Below, piece by piece: positions 1 through 10,344 of a stretch of DNA of 64,000 nt. The DNA is taken from contig CM046876.1 in assembly GCA_025667525.1 (NCBI GenBank), forward strand, positions 564,817,469-564,881,468, written 5' to 3'. Numbering within the stretch: the stretch's first letter is position 1; the number at the start of each line of letters is the position of its first letter. The notes below the pieces were generated by a model. That model worked only from the letters and a program-made list of their open reading frames with translations. It searched no databases and was not told the origin of the DNA. The position numbers were made by a program, and so were the translations under genes. The stretch comes from Glebionis coronaria (Eukaryota; Streptophyta; Magnoliopsida; Asterales; Asteraceae).

Positions 1-4
1 TGAG

Positions 5-427
5 ATGTATGCCCGGAAAAATGGATTAGAATGGAAACCGACTGGGAAAGTCTTAACCCAAGTTGGTTGGATGTGGCGCCCCACTGGTAGAACTTTCACT
101 ATAGTAGGAAATATGTGCCCTTTAACTAGGATCACTCCTACTAAAGCGAAGAAAGCGTGCCCTTTAACTAGGAGTACCAAGGCTACCAAAACACAAGCGT
201 GTCCTTTAACTAGGAACACCAACACTACTGTAGGAACCAAGTGCCCTTTAAATAGGTCTACTCCCACTGTAGTGCCCGCGAATAATCCAAAACCTAAGAA
301 AGTTGGAACAGTAAACCTGTTAGTGCTAAAACTCACATTAGAAAACGCAGGAAATCTAAGGGCCTCAAAAATTTTAGCAATTCTGATAATTCTATATCTG
401 TATCTGCTAACACTCCAGAACCAATAG
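5..427 (+). pseudogene. copia gag-protease linker fragment with CPLTR repeats
   Basis: An open stretch of 140 codons directly upstream of the protease motif. It has a WxPTGR-type motif twice (residues about 10-30) followed by four copies of the pentapeptide CPLTR/CPLNR. I recall this layout from linker regions of copia polyproteins in Asteraceae genomes; it has no known enzymatic role. The reading frame differs from that of the protease segment that begins near 489, so a frameshift separates them. The retroelement context is firm; the exact domain is not. Confidence 0.6.
108..270 (+). repeat. imperfect CPLTR-coding tandem repeat, 4 units
   Basis: The block TGCCCTTTAACTAGGA-like recurs at about 114, 158, 207 and 240, each coding for CPLTR or CPLNR followed by Thr-rich residues. 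Unit spacing is 33-49 bp, so it is a coding repeat with variable spacers rather than a strict minisatellite. Confidence 0.7.
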
Positions 428-488
428 TTTCCAATGCATTGTCTACTGTTGTTATTGAAAACAGCTGGTCCAAATTGTTCTCTGGTAT

Positions 489-2407
489 TTGGACTCTGGT
501 TGCTCCAAGCATATGACCGGAGATCGTTCTCAGCTCAGAAGTTTCGTCAGCAAGTTTCTTGGTACGGTTCGATTTGGAAATGATCATATTGGAAAGATAA
601 TGGGTTATGGTGAATATCATATTGGGAATGTTATTATTTCAAGAGTGTATTATGTGGAAGGTCTCGGTCACAACCTATTTTCTGTGGGACAATTTTGTGA
701 TGCAAACCTAGAAGTTGCTTTTCGAGAGCATACCTACTTCATTCGTAATTTGGAAGGGGTTGATTTATTGAAAGGTACTCGAGGGAATAATTTGTATACT
801 TTGTCTCTACAAGATATGATGGCCGCTTCTCCCGTATGTCTTCTCTCCAAAGCATCGAAGACTAAGTCATAGTTATGGCATCGACGGTTATCTCATCTTA
901 ACTTTGACGCTATTAATCACTTGGCGAAAAACAAACTTGTTCGTGGTCTTCCTAAACTTTCATTTCACAAGGATCCTTTGTGTTCCGCGTGTACAATGGG
1001 GAAAAGCACTAAGAAATCATACAAACCCAAGACTGAAGACACCAACCAAGTGAAACTTTATTTGTTGCATATGGATCTTTGTGGGCCAATGCGTGTTGAA
1101 AGTCTTAGTGGAAAAAAGTACATCCTTGTAATTGTTGATGATTACTCTCGGTTTACATGGGTGAAATTTCTTAAAACAAAAAATGAGGCACCTAAATTCA
1201 TCATCGGATTTCTCAAGATGATTCAAGTGCGTCTCAACACTACTGTCCGACGCATTCGTACTGATAATGGAACCGAATTTGTGAATCAAATCTTGCGTGA
1301 TTATTATGAAGAAGTTGGCATATCTCATGAAACATCAGTTGCACGCACTCCACAACAAAATGGTGTCGTTGAAAGGAGAAATCGCACACTTATGAAAGCT
1401 GCTCGAACGATGTTAATTTACGCAAAGGCTCCATTGTTTTATGGGCAGAAGCAGTATCTACAGCAGTGTACACCCAAAACCGGTCACTAATTCATAAACG
1501 CCATGGTAAAACACCTTATGAGCTTCTCCATGGTAAAGTACCAGATTTATCATATCTTCATGTATTTGGTTCTCTTTGCTATCCAAATAATGGTGGTGAC
1601 AATTTGGGAAAACTTCAACCAAAGGTTGATATTGGTATTTTCATTGGTTACGCACCCGCAAAGAAGGCATACCGAATCTACAACCGTAACTCTCGCAAGA
1701 TCCTTGAAACTATGAATGTTGATTTTGATGAGCTGACAGCAATGGCTTCTGAGCAAAGCAGCTCTGAACCCGCACTTCATGAAATGGGACCCAGTAACAT
1801 TAGTTCTGGTCTTGTCCCAAACAACCCTACTTCATCATCATTTACACCACCTTCTAGGAATGAATAGGATACGTTGTTTCAACCGTTCTTTGATGAATTC
1901 TTTACTCCTCCAAGTATTGTTGCTCCAGAACCTGAGGTAATATCTCCGGTAACCAAAGTTGTCGCTCCAGTAACCGTTGCACAATCAGACACATCTGCAC
2001 CTACAATTGGTCAAGATATACCCTCAACGAGTAATTCTCAACCAACACATGTAACAACTACCCACGTCATGCCTATTGATGATGAAGAGGATGATGATGA
2101 TCACGATTTGGAATTCGCTCAAATGCGTGAACTTCCATTATTTGGTGTATCAATTCCCGACCCTAATCAAGTCGGGTCGTCCACCTCAGAGGAAGCTCCT
2201 TCTATAGTTTACTCCAATCCACGGATTCGTGAACATGACAGCAAGTGGACAAAGGATCATCCTATAGATTCTATTATTGGTGACCCCAATCGTCCGGTAT
2301 CCACACGAAGTCATTTACAAGAAAATGCAATGTTTTGTCATTTTGATGCTTTTCTCACTGAAGTTGAACCTAAGACATGGCAACGAGCTTTTACTCAATC
2401 ATGTTAG
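489..2407 (+). pseudogene. copia pol relic: protease, GAG-pre-integrase, integrase
   Basis: The retroviral-type aspartic protease motif DSGCSKHMTG is at about 491-520. The GAG-pre-integrase segment WHRRLSHLNF lies near 875-905, just after an in-frame TAG at 870-872. The integrase core has its three acidic residues in HMDLCGP (about 1067), RTDNGTEF (about 1255) and VVERRNRTL (about 1366). A frameshift near 1440-1470 moves the C-terminal part (PYELLHGKVPDLSYLHVFG) into another frame. A TAG at 1865-1867 and another at 2405-2407 break the acidic, Pro/Ser-rich linker that precedes reverse transcriptase. Function in a live element would be polyprotein cleavage and cDNA integration; this copy is dead. 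Confidence 0.9.
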
Positions 2408-2416
2408 ATAGAAGCT

Positions 2417-3931
2417 ATGCAAGAAGAACTTAAAGAATTCATACGTCTTGAAGTTTGGGAACTTGTCTCATGCCCGGATCAAGTGCAGTTACTCACTTTG
2501 AAATGGGTTTACAAGGTGAAACTCGATGAGTTAGGCGGAATATTGAAGAACAAAGCTCGACTAGTAGCTCGTGGATACAAGCAATTATTGGGCATCGACT
2601 TTATGGAATCCTTTGCGCCTGTTGCCCGTTTGGAAGCTATTAGACTATTCCTCGCTTATGCAGCCCATATGAATATGATCGTCTATCAAATGGATGTGAA
2701 GACGACATTTCTTAATGGTGAAATCAAGGAAGAGGTCTATGTTCAACAGCCGAATGGTTTTGTGAATCCTAATTATCCTAATCATGTGTACAAGCTTAAG
2801 AAGGCTCTCTATGGGTTGAAGCAAGCTCCTCGCGCATGGTATGATCTTTTGTCACAATTCCTCATTACGCAAGGCTTCGCCAAAGGCAAGGTGGATCCCA
2901 CGCTATTCATTTAGAAACGAGGTAAAGATATGATTATGGTACAAATATATGTTGATGATATTATATTTGCAGCCTCGACCCAAACCTTATCCGACGAGTT
3001 TGGGACACTCATGTCTTCTAAGTTTAAGATGTCAATGATGGGCAAGGTATCATTCTTCTTAGGTCTTCAGATATCTCAGAGTCCCATAGGCATCTTTATC
3101 AATCAATCCAAGTATGCCCTTGAATCGCTTAAGAAATATAAGATGGAATCTTGCGACCCCGTGGATACTCCAATGGTGGAAAAAACTAAGCTTGATGCAG
3201 ATCCACATGGAGTTGCCGTTGATCCGACACTTTATCGTAGAATGATCGGTACTCTTCTGTATATTACAGCTAGTCGACCTGATCTTCAGTTTGCTATATG
3301 TATGTGTGCTCGGTATCAAACTCGGCCTACTGAGTCACACTTAGTCACTGTGAAACGGATCTTTCGATATCTTAAAGGAACCATTAATCGGGGACTTTGG
3401 TATTCGAAGGACTCTTCGATTGCACTCATGGCATATGCAGATGCGGATCACGCGGGTTGTCAAGATACCAGGCGTAGCACGAGTGGAACTTTGCAACTAC
3501 TAGGAGATCGACTAATCAGTTGGGCATTAAAAAGGCAGAAAAGCACTACAATTTCAAGTACGGAAGCAGAATACATAGCTATGTCCGGTTGATGTGCTCA
3601 AATTCTTTGGATGAGATCGCAATTAACCGACTGTGGTCTAGGTTTCAACAAAATTCCGATGTACTGTGACAACAAGAGTGCAATTGCCTTATGCTGCAAC
3701 AACGTTCAATTCTCCCGGTCGAAGCATATTGACATTCTCTACCACTTCATCAAGGAGCAAGTGGAAAATGGAGTAATCGAGCTTTACTTTGTCCGATCTG
3801 AGTAACAATTGGAGGATATTTTCACGAAGGCTTTAGATCGCGCTCGAATTGAATTTTTGGCCGACAAGCTAGGAATGAGAACTTTCTCGCCTGAGACTCT
3901 AAAGGAACTGGCAGATGAAGCAAAAGAATAG
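2417..3931 (+). pseudogene. copia pol relic: reverse transcriptase and RNase H
   Basis: The RT domain begins with AMQEELKEF and includes [36 protein letters not shown] and the catalytic box YVDDIIF at about 2948-2970. RNase H follows with AYADADHAGCQD (about 3436) and SSTEAEYIAMSG (about 3560). Stops interrupt the frame at 2912-2914, 3590-3592 and 3803-3805, all otherwise in register, which suggests point mutations rather than rearrangement. The C-terminus reads into LADEAKE and stops at 3929-3931. The family would copy element RNA into DNA in cytoplasmic particles. Confidence 0.92.
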
Positions 3932-5027
3932 TGGTGGTAAAACTATTCTCCGTATCCTTGGTGATCATCTGTATATATTGTTTATATCTTTACCCACAAA
4001 AGCAAAATACAAAAATATAAAACCATATAAAAACCATAAAAATTGAAAAATTGAGAAAAATCCAAAAATATTTTTACTTTATTTTTTCAAAGGCATGTCT
4101 TTTGGTACGATAATATTTACGACCTTAGAAATGTCGATTAAAATCGACACGGCGCCATAAATAGAGTTCGTACAAAAGTTGTAAATATTTCATAAAACAT
4201 GCCCTTATGGCTTGTAGTTATTTCTGACTGCAACCCGGTTTTCATATTAAAGTCAAGTATTTCTTATGAAAGCTTTGGCTCACAACGGGAATTAATTTTC
4301 TCGGGCAAGGTTTACTTTAAAACCTTGTAAGGGATCAAGTTTACTTTATAACTTAGTCTAACACAAATCAATGTACGTTTCAGTGCATTTATTTGTTAAA
4401 ACAAGAGAAGTCTTGTTTTTATGAAGCTATCATCTCTACAACCATAGCAATCTACAATTGGTATCTACTTACTCGACGATGCGACTACTCAACCGACGAC
4501 TACAGCTCTTTCAATAGAACACGGGTCAACAATTGAGGGGGAGCAATTGTCAAGCATTCAGAATCTTCGATGCCGAACGTGCCAAGTTCACAAGTTGGTG
4601 TCAAGACAACAATACCAATCGTACATGTGATGTCAAGAGATGACTTCAGACGTGACGAGGCGACCAACATATGCTGACAAGAACCATTTGATCTTATCAT
4701 ATGGTGTTCTCATCTATCAGGTCCAACCTTGTCAATTCTTTTCTAAAATGGTGAATCTGTGATCATGTTACAAATAGATATCATATCTCACACAGTTGGT
4801 ATCATGAAGATAAAACGGACTCGCATTTTTCTTACCAAAACCTTTGTTAAAACTACATTAAATCAATTGATATTAAAAACATCGATTGGGTTAATATTTT
4901 TAATATGGGGGAGAAAATGTGATTTAATATGGGATATTATCACAAATGGTTTGACTTAATGTGCTGGCTCATCCCGACATGTGCGAAATGTTTTTGAATA
5001 TAGTGGCATATGTTAAGGGGGAGCAAA

Positions 5028-5076
5028 ATGGATTTGCTATATCAAAATGGATTTGCTATATCAAAATGGATTTTCA
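5028..5076. repeat. 21-bp tandem repeat, about 2.3 units
   Basis: The unit ATGGATTTGCTATATCAAA recurs directly, with a third partial copy ending in ATGGATTTTC. It sits just downstream of a GGGGGAG block in the copia 3' region. Confidence 0.85.
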
Positions 5077-5760
5077 TGGTGACATATACTTACCCAAAAC
5101 CCATTTATTTCACGACGATGAAGATTGTGGTGACATAAGGATGGTAGGATAGGTTAAGTCCTATGATTCTTCCAGAACCGGAGGAATCTTCCCAAGGACA
5201 TTCCATAGCTAGAAATAGTAGTCCTTAGGAAAGATGGAGAAAGATTGTGAACGTAGCTGAATGCCGACCAAGTACTTAAGTTAGCACTGGAACAATCACA
5301 ACAAGGTGCTAGTTATGACGTATTGGTAAGCATTGAAGGGGTTAAAGAATGAAAAAGAATTGTAAAGATAAAGGGTGTAAAGAAAGAAGCCCTCCTTACA
5401 AATTTAGGCAGAAACCAGGTCAACACATATGCTATTGAGATCATTTTAATGATTCTCGATATTGAAGACAGACATCATGGACCCAGTGATGCAATGCACA
5501 ACCCATCCCAGCTAACTCAGATATCTCTCAAAAGGTATTTGTTTTAATCACACGGAGACAACACATTATATATTGATTTATTCACTCCGAATAAATTGGT
5601 ATTGAAATGGTGGCACTCCTCTCCAGCCTCCGATCACTAAAATCCAAAATGCACGATCGAGTCTAGAGCCATTTGAGATCATCAAATATCTCATTAGGAC
5701 ACACTTTCATATTTCCTTGCTTCTTCACACACTGTGAAAAGTAAGAAAGATCTTAAGAGT

Positions 5761-6155
5761 CCTACGCAAAATCTTCATGATCTTGCCTGAACATCCGAGT
5801 AATACAAAAGTATTTACAATGAAGATGGAAATCCTTCTTGAGCGAATATCAAAAAGCTCATGGTAGGTGACTTGTGCGATTCTTTAGGAATCAAACTTGT
5901 GATAACTGGAAAGCAACAACGGTTTAATTCTTAGCTGAACTTAAACACGTTCCAGGCCTCTACGCAATATCTTAGTGATCTTGCCAGAACACTCAGAGTG
6001 ATACCTTAGTGTTCACAGTGATGAGTGGAAATCCTTCTAGTGTTAACCTCAAACAGCAATTGGTAGGTAACTTGCAAGACTCTATACGAATCAAGCTCGT
6101 GACAACTGGAAAGCAACGATGGTGCGATTCTTAAATGAATCAAACTTGTTCCAGG
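5761..6155. repeat. 198-bp direct tandem duplication, 2 diverged units
   Basis: Unit 1 (5761-5956) and unit 2 (5957-6155) both begin CCT(CT)ACGCAA and both end in GTTCCAGG. Shared blocks include ATCTT..TGATCTTGCC, GGAAATCCTTCT and ACTGGAAAGCAAC. The copies differ at many sites, so the duplication is old or was already present in the parent element. Confidence 0.8.
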
Positions 6156-6796
6156 AATCAGAATTGACGGCTTCAATCATGCGGATAATTTTATCCAAAT
6201 GATTCACTCTTTACGTTCGCAGTCAGCTTTGGACGGTCGAGTAAAGAGAACGGGTTTACCCGCGAAATCTTGTCAAGGAGATTTTTAATTAAATCTACCT
6301 GCCACAAGTACGATATTTTATATCGTCCAACGGTCTTCACCGACCGGAGGTAAAATGCTACCGAATTAGAATGAAATGTTCAAATCCATTTCGTTCGTGT
6401 CTACTTATGTTGCGGCATTTGAAGACGGTGGCGTTGCGGGATCCAAGAAGAAATCGTCCCCGCATGCTTATACTTTATGCACTTAATACCTCATCTAATT
6501 CAAGAAAGCCTAAAAGTTAAGTCTTCCGCTGTATCGAACTCTGAAGCTTTCAAGAATTACGAAGGTATAAGTATGTGGGACATGGTGTCACGAAGAGGCG
6601 AAGATCACAAGTGATGGATGCACGAGATCAAGGCAAGAGATTAATGCTCAAGATTGACATCAAAGATCACATCAGCATGTTCACCAAAAAAGAAAAAGAA
6701 AAGAAAGACGAAGACTACGAGCTCAAGACAAGCATAGTATGCTAGGTTTATTTTATTATTGTAACTTGGGTAACGCCCTTGTTTGGAGTGACCTCC

Positions 6797-6809
6797 CTTA
6801 GGGGGAGAT
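6797..6809 (+). promoter_or_regulatory. polypurine tract of copia element
   Basis: CTTAGGGGGAGAT immediately precedes the TGTTGG start of the 3' LTR, the normal place for the plus-strand primer of a copia element. Confidence 0.8.
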
Positions 6810-7128
6810 TGTTGGAAATACGTTTTTACGTATTTAGGAAGATTCGGTCACTCCGACAATATATTAAGTTGTAGCTCGTAGTCTAGATATCTTTTAATTA
6901 ACTAAACAAGGAAAAGCCCGGTCCATGCTTGTATGGCCGGCCCAAATGTAAGCCCAAGCCCATCTTATGGGCTTGGTATATAAACCCTCTCCATTGATGG
7001 AGAGGGTGGTGATTTCATTTGAATAACACATAATTCTCTTAAACTTTCTCTCTCTAGAAGTGTGAAATCCACCATTTTTTTATCTCTTTCTCTCTCTAAA
7101 ACATAAGCATAGATTTACATATCTTACA
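6810..7128 (+). repeat. 3' LTR of copia element (right end uncertain)
   Basis: Starts TGTTGGAAATACG right after the polypurine tract. It contains the TATA box at 6977-6984 and a pyrimidine-rich CTCTCTCT leader after it, as expected for U3-R-U5. The end is set at TTACA (7128), but no second LTR or target duplication is available to confirm it. Confidence 0.65.
6977..6984 (+). promoter_or_regulatory. TATA box in copia LTR
   Basis: TATATAAA is followed by CCCTCTCC and a CT-rich stretch, a typical plant LTR core promoter. Confidence 0.6.
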
Positions 7129-8479
7129 GCGTGATCAATTCATCATTCATAAGGTCTATTTTATTCTTTTTTCTGTTTGTTTTTCTTCTTTTAAGCTTTA
7201 CTGATAGACCAACTCCATGTCATACATCGATACATAAGCAAACTGTTAAAGATAAAGATTCTTTTTGCTTATGTCAATAATCAATAATTCCATGTTAAAT
7301 TGTTCCCTTTTGTTACAAGTGACTATTTGGTTGCAAAGGTATAATAAGATTGAGCCGCAATGCAACTGTTTGTGGTTAGTTTTTTTTTCAGTTTTGGCAT
7401 ATAGCTCGTTTCTATGAAAGTCTTTACATAGTCTCGGATGTTGAGATCTATAATATTGGACTATTGAATTCCCGCTCCAAAATTGTATTCAAGTTAGAAT
7501 GTTGAAATCAGTTAGATCATTCCGTTCGCTTATGCAGAAGTTACGTTCAACATGTAAATGTATAGTGATTGTCCAACTAGAAATAGATTTCAATTTGGTG
7601 AATTATCTTTAGTTATTTAAGTAGTAGGATTATTAGTTTTGTAAATTATGACAAATGTATATTTAATTGTATGAATAATTAGCGCGTTGTAAACTGATTG
7701 CAGACAATCATTTTATTTCAGTAACAATGTGCGCTTATGAAAAGTGATATATCGTCAACTTTGACCTGTTAGACCATTTGGATCAAACAAATATAGCAAA
7801 AACGACATGCAAAAAACAGAAACAAAACACAGTTCTAAAACCCAGGATCACTTTCAAGTTACATAGTTATTTTTCTATTTTTTGGCGCAGTCAAGTTACA
7901 TAGTATGGAATGTGATTACATTTTTTTTCTCATACAACACCTTTGGGTTTGATCTACTTCACAATTACATCATGAAGGACTTTCACAGAAGTGACAATTT
8001 CTGAATTATATTCCACTATTTGGTATTTACTTATCTTAATTTCACACCCAAATTTCCTCCATTTAGTTTTTCATTTTGGAATCTTATATTATATAAGGGG
8101 TAAGATGAGGGGTGACAACTTTAGGAAGGGTCGGGTTAGCTTGTGTGTTCAGGTTCACCTTAGCGTTACTTTTGGAAATGCATACAAGGTAACTGATAAT
8201 ATGTTTAATTTTAATTAAAAAGCATTTAGGTGCTCATGATCTATTGTTTAGCGACATGTAATTGCAACTATAGTTGTCACAGCTAAGAACTAAAACTTAT
8301 AAAAACCAGAGTTTAGGCGTATATTTTAAAAAAAATTTAATATGTCAAAACCTCTATCTTTGGATCACTAATGTTTTTGTATCGTATTATAAGAGGTTTC
8401 TACCTTTACTCTTTTCTAGCGAATTGATAAGGTATCTAAAATTTGCAGAGTTCTATATTCGATAAAGATTTAAGAAGGG
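7129..8479. other. AT-rich intergenic stretch, nothing recognised
   Basis: No ORF with recognisable content, no tRNA-like structure and no terminal repeats were seen. A short direct repeat TCAAGTTACATAGT occurs near 7854 and 7890. Confidence 0.5.
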
Positions 8480-9687
8480 AACATAGCGGTGCTGGTGGAT
8501 TTGTGGACCTCAATTACAAAAGATGGCCATGTTTATGAGTATTTGCAAGGCAAGTACATGAAATGGAGGGAGGTACCCTATTTGGGTATGATCATGATTT
8601 GGATTCTAGATCACATCTTCCAAATGAACAGTCAGGATTGGACGAGGCCACATTCTGTTCACATGCATTTCGTGTTCTCAAACAGTTGATTCAAAGATGC
8701 CTTTCCGATGCAGTTTCATCCGGAAATATATACGCTGATGCAATGCTGCAACATTTATACAGATGGCTATGCAGGTAATTCTGTTTGTTGGCTTGCTAAA
8801 TTCTTGTTCTTTTTGCGTTGACTATGTTTGATTTCTTTTTTGTCTTGTGATGTAGTCCAAGGTCAAAACTTCATGATCCTGCTCTTCATTGAATGCTTCA
8901 CAAGGTCATGCAAAAGGTGTTTGCACTACTGCTAGCCGAATTTCAAAAGTTGGGTGCCACAATTGTTTTTGCCAAATTTTTCAAGATAATTTTGGACACT
9001 GGAAAGTCAGACTTATTTGCAGCCCAAACTTACTGTGATAGTTTACTTAAAACCATATAAACAAGGTTGGTCCTTGTGCATTTTTCTAATATGACATGAT
9101 TTTTTGCGTATTCATTTTTTTTTCTGATTTCTAAGTTTCTTGGTTTATTAGGGACTTAGTTGAGTGGATTGAGCTTGAACCCATGCAGTTCTGGCACTCA
9201 TTGCTATTCATGGACCAGGTTAGGTAGTATATACAACACACTGTTAAGTTGATATCGCTATCTTTATTAGAGTAATTAAGGATTAACTATTTTACTTTTG
9301 TATCACAGTACAACTATGGTGGAATGCAAACTAAATCATATAAAACAGATGATGATCCCAAAGTCGAAATAGTGTCCAGCTGGAATATCACGGATTACCT
9401 ACCTACAGAGATTCAGGTATAACCTATTTAAACATCAACATGCAACCATTAAAAAGTTTCCCACATTACTATTATCCATCGTCTGCTGAAATCCCTTTTT
9501 TGTGTTTTTTTTCTAGGATCATTTTATTTATGTTGTCTCTGAGTTCATGCACCACCCATAGATATTTGCACGAGATCATGTCAAGAAAAGAGAAAAAATA
9601 AGGGATGCCGACTCATGTACTCCATCGATCACAGCTGTTGCTGCTGAGATATACGAGTCAAGCATGACTGAACATCTTAGTGAAGAG
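8480..9687 (+). pseudogene. POL2: DNA polymerase epsilon catalytic subunit fragment, introns retained
   Basis: Five exon-like blocks on the + strand match my memory of the C-terminal half of plant POL2: about 8480-8774, 8856-9065, 9152-9218, 9309-9416 and 9517-9687. Each junction has GT and AG in the right place. Readable pieces include HAFRVLKQLIQRC, LQHLYRWLCS, MLHKVMQKVFALLLAEF and FWHSLLFMDQYNYGG. Stops occur in frame at 8891-8893 (TGA after DPALH), near 9058 (TAA after LLKT) and near 9559 (TAG where I expect Trp). Because introns remain, this is a genomic-duplication relic, not a processed copy. The rest of the roughly 2,000-residue gene is absent. The intact enzyme is the leading-strand replicative polymerase in the nucleus. 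Confidence 0.82.
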
Positions 9688-9828
9688 GTCTTGTTATGAA
9701 TTTTATATTTTTACTGGAATCTTGCATATACTGTATAATCCAAGTGTGAGTCAAGAAAAAACTTTCAGAGTATAAATGTATAAGGGTGCAACCTTTATGA
9801 AAGTTTATGGACTTATATTTAATAGTCG

Positions 9829-10344
9829 TGTGATAGGATCGAACTCAAGATTACGAGATTGCACACAATACGTAAAGAGTTGATTTATTTAATAAATATG
9901 TTTATTATATTTATTAATTAATTTAATAAATATATTTAGTATATTTATTAAATTAAACTGAGCTATAACTTTAAAGACCGTTAAATAGTTAAGAATTCAG
10001 TATTAACGAGCGTTATAGAATAAATATAAAGTGGAATAAATATAAAGAAGAACGGAAGGTTCCGGAACACCCCAAAGGGGTGTTTGGGCCGTCGGTTATG
10101 AAGGGGTAAAGGGGAAGGGAAAACTTTCCTTATATTTGTTTTGGGCTACAAGATATAGGTCTATATAAACAACCTCCCACCATCATAATTCAACACACCA
10201 ATCTCTCCCTCTTCTTCTCTCTTGCGATCGCAACATAAAACCCACAAAGGGTTTCGGTTGGTTTTTTTGTTCTTTCGATTTTGCTCATAATCTAGTCCTA
10301 GCCCATCTATAGGGTTGTTGGGTAGATTTTTCTACTAGCATATA
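9829..10344 (+). repeat. LTR-like promoter sequence, left half (split by gypsy insertion)
   Basis: Begins TGTGATAGGATCG, runs through an AT-rich stretch, then a TATA box CTATATAAAC at 10161-10170 and a CT-rich leader. This is the layout of a plant LTR U3-R region. The gypsy element at 10345 interrupts it, and the sequence resumes after 20056. I could not find a matching second LTR, primer site or outer target duplication, so a solo LTR is only the best guess. Confidence 0.35.

Larger units (their letters stand above)
3932..6796 (+). other. long 3' non-coding region of copia element with repeated polypurine motifs
   Basis: About 2.9 kb without a credible ORF lies between the pol stop and the 3' LTR. 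It contains GGGGGAG polypurine blocks near 4538, 4906 and 5015 in addition to the one beside the LTR. It also holds a 21-bp tandem repeat (5028-5076) and a 198-bp duplication (5761-6155). Long 3' regions with multiplied polypurine tracts are known in Sirevirus-type copia elements; whether this element belongs there is inference. Confidence 0.55.
1..7128 (+). mobile_element. Ty1/copia LTR retrotransposon, 5' part outside window, decayed
   Basis: The domain order protease, GAG-pre-integrase, integrase, reverse transcriptase, RNase H on the + strand is the Ty1/copia order. The 5' LTR and most of gag lie left of the window. The pol region ends at a TAG at 3929-3931. About 2.9 kb of non-coding sequence follows, then a polypurine tract and a 3' LTR that starts TGTTGG. 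At least six in-frame stops and one frameshift break pol, so this copy cannot encode its own proteins. The right boundary near 7128 is a guess: it is the first plausible CA end, and no target-site duplication can be tested without the left end. Confidence 0.88.
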
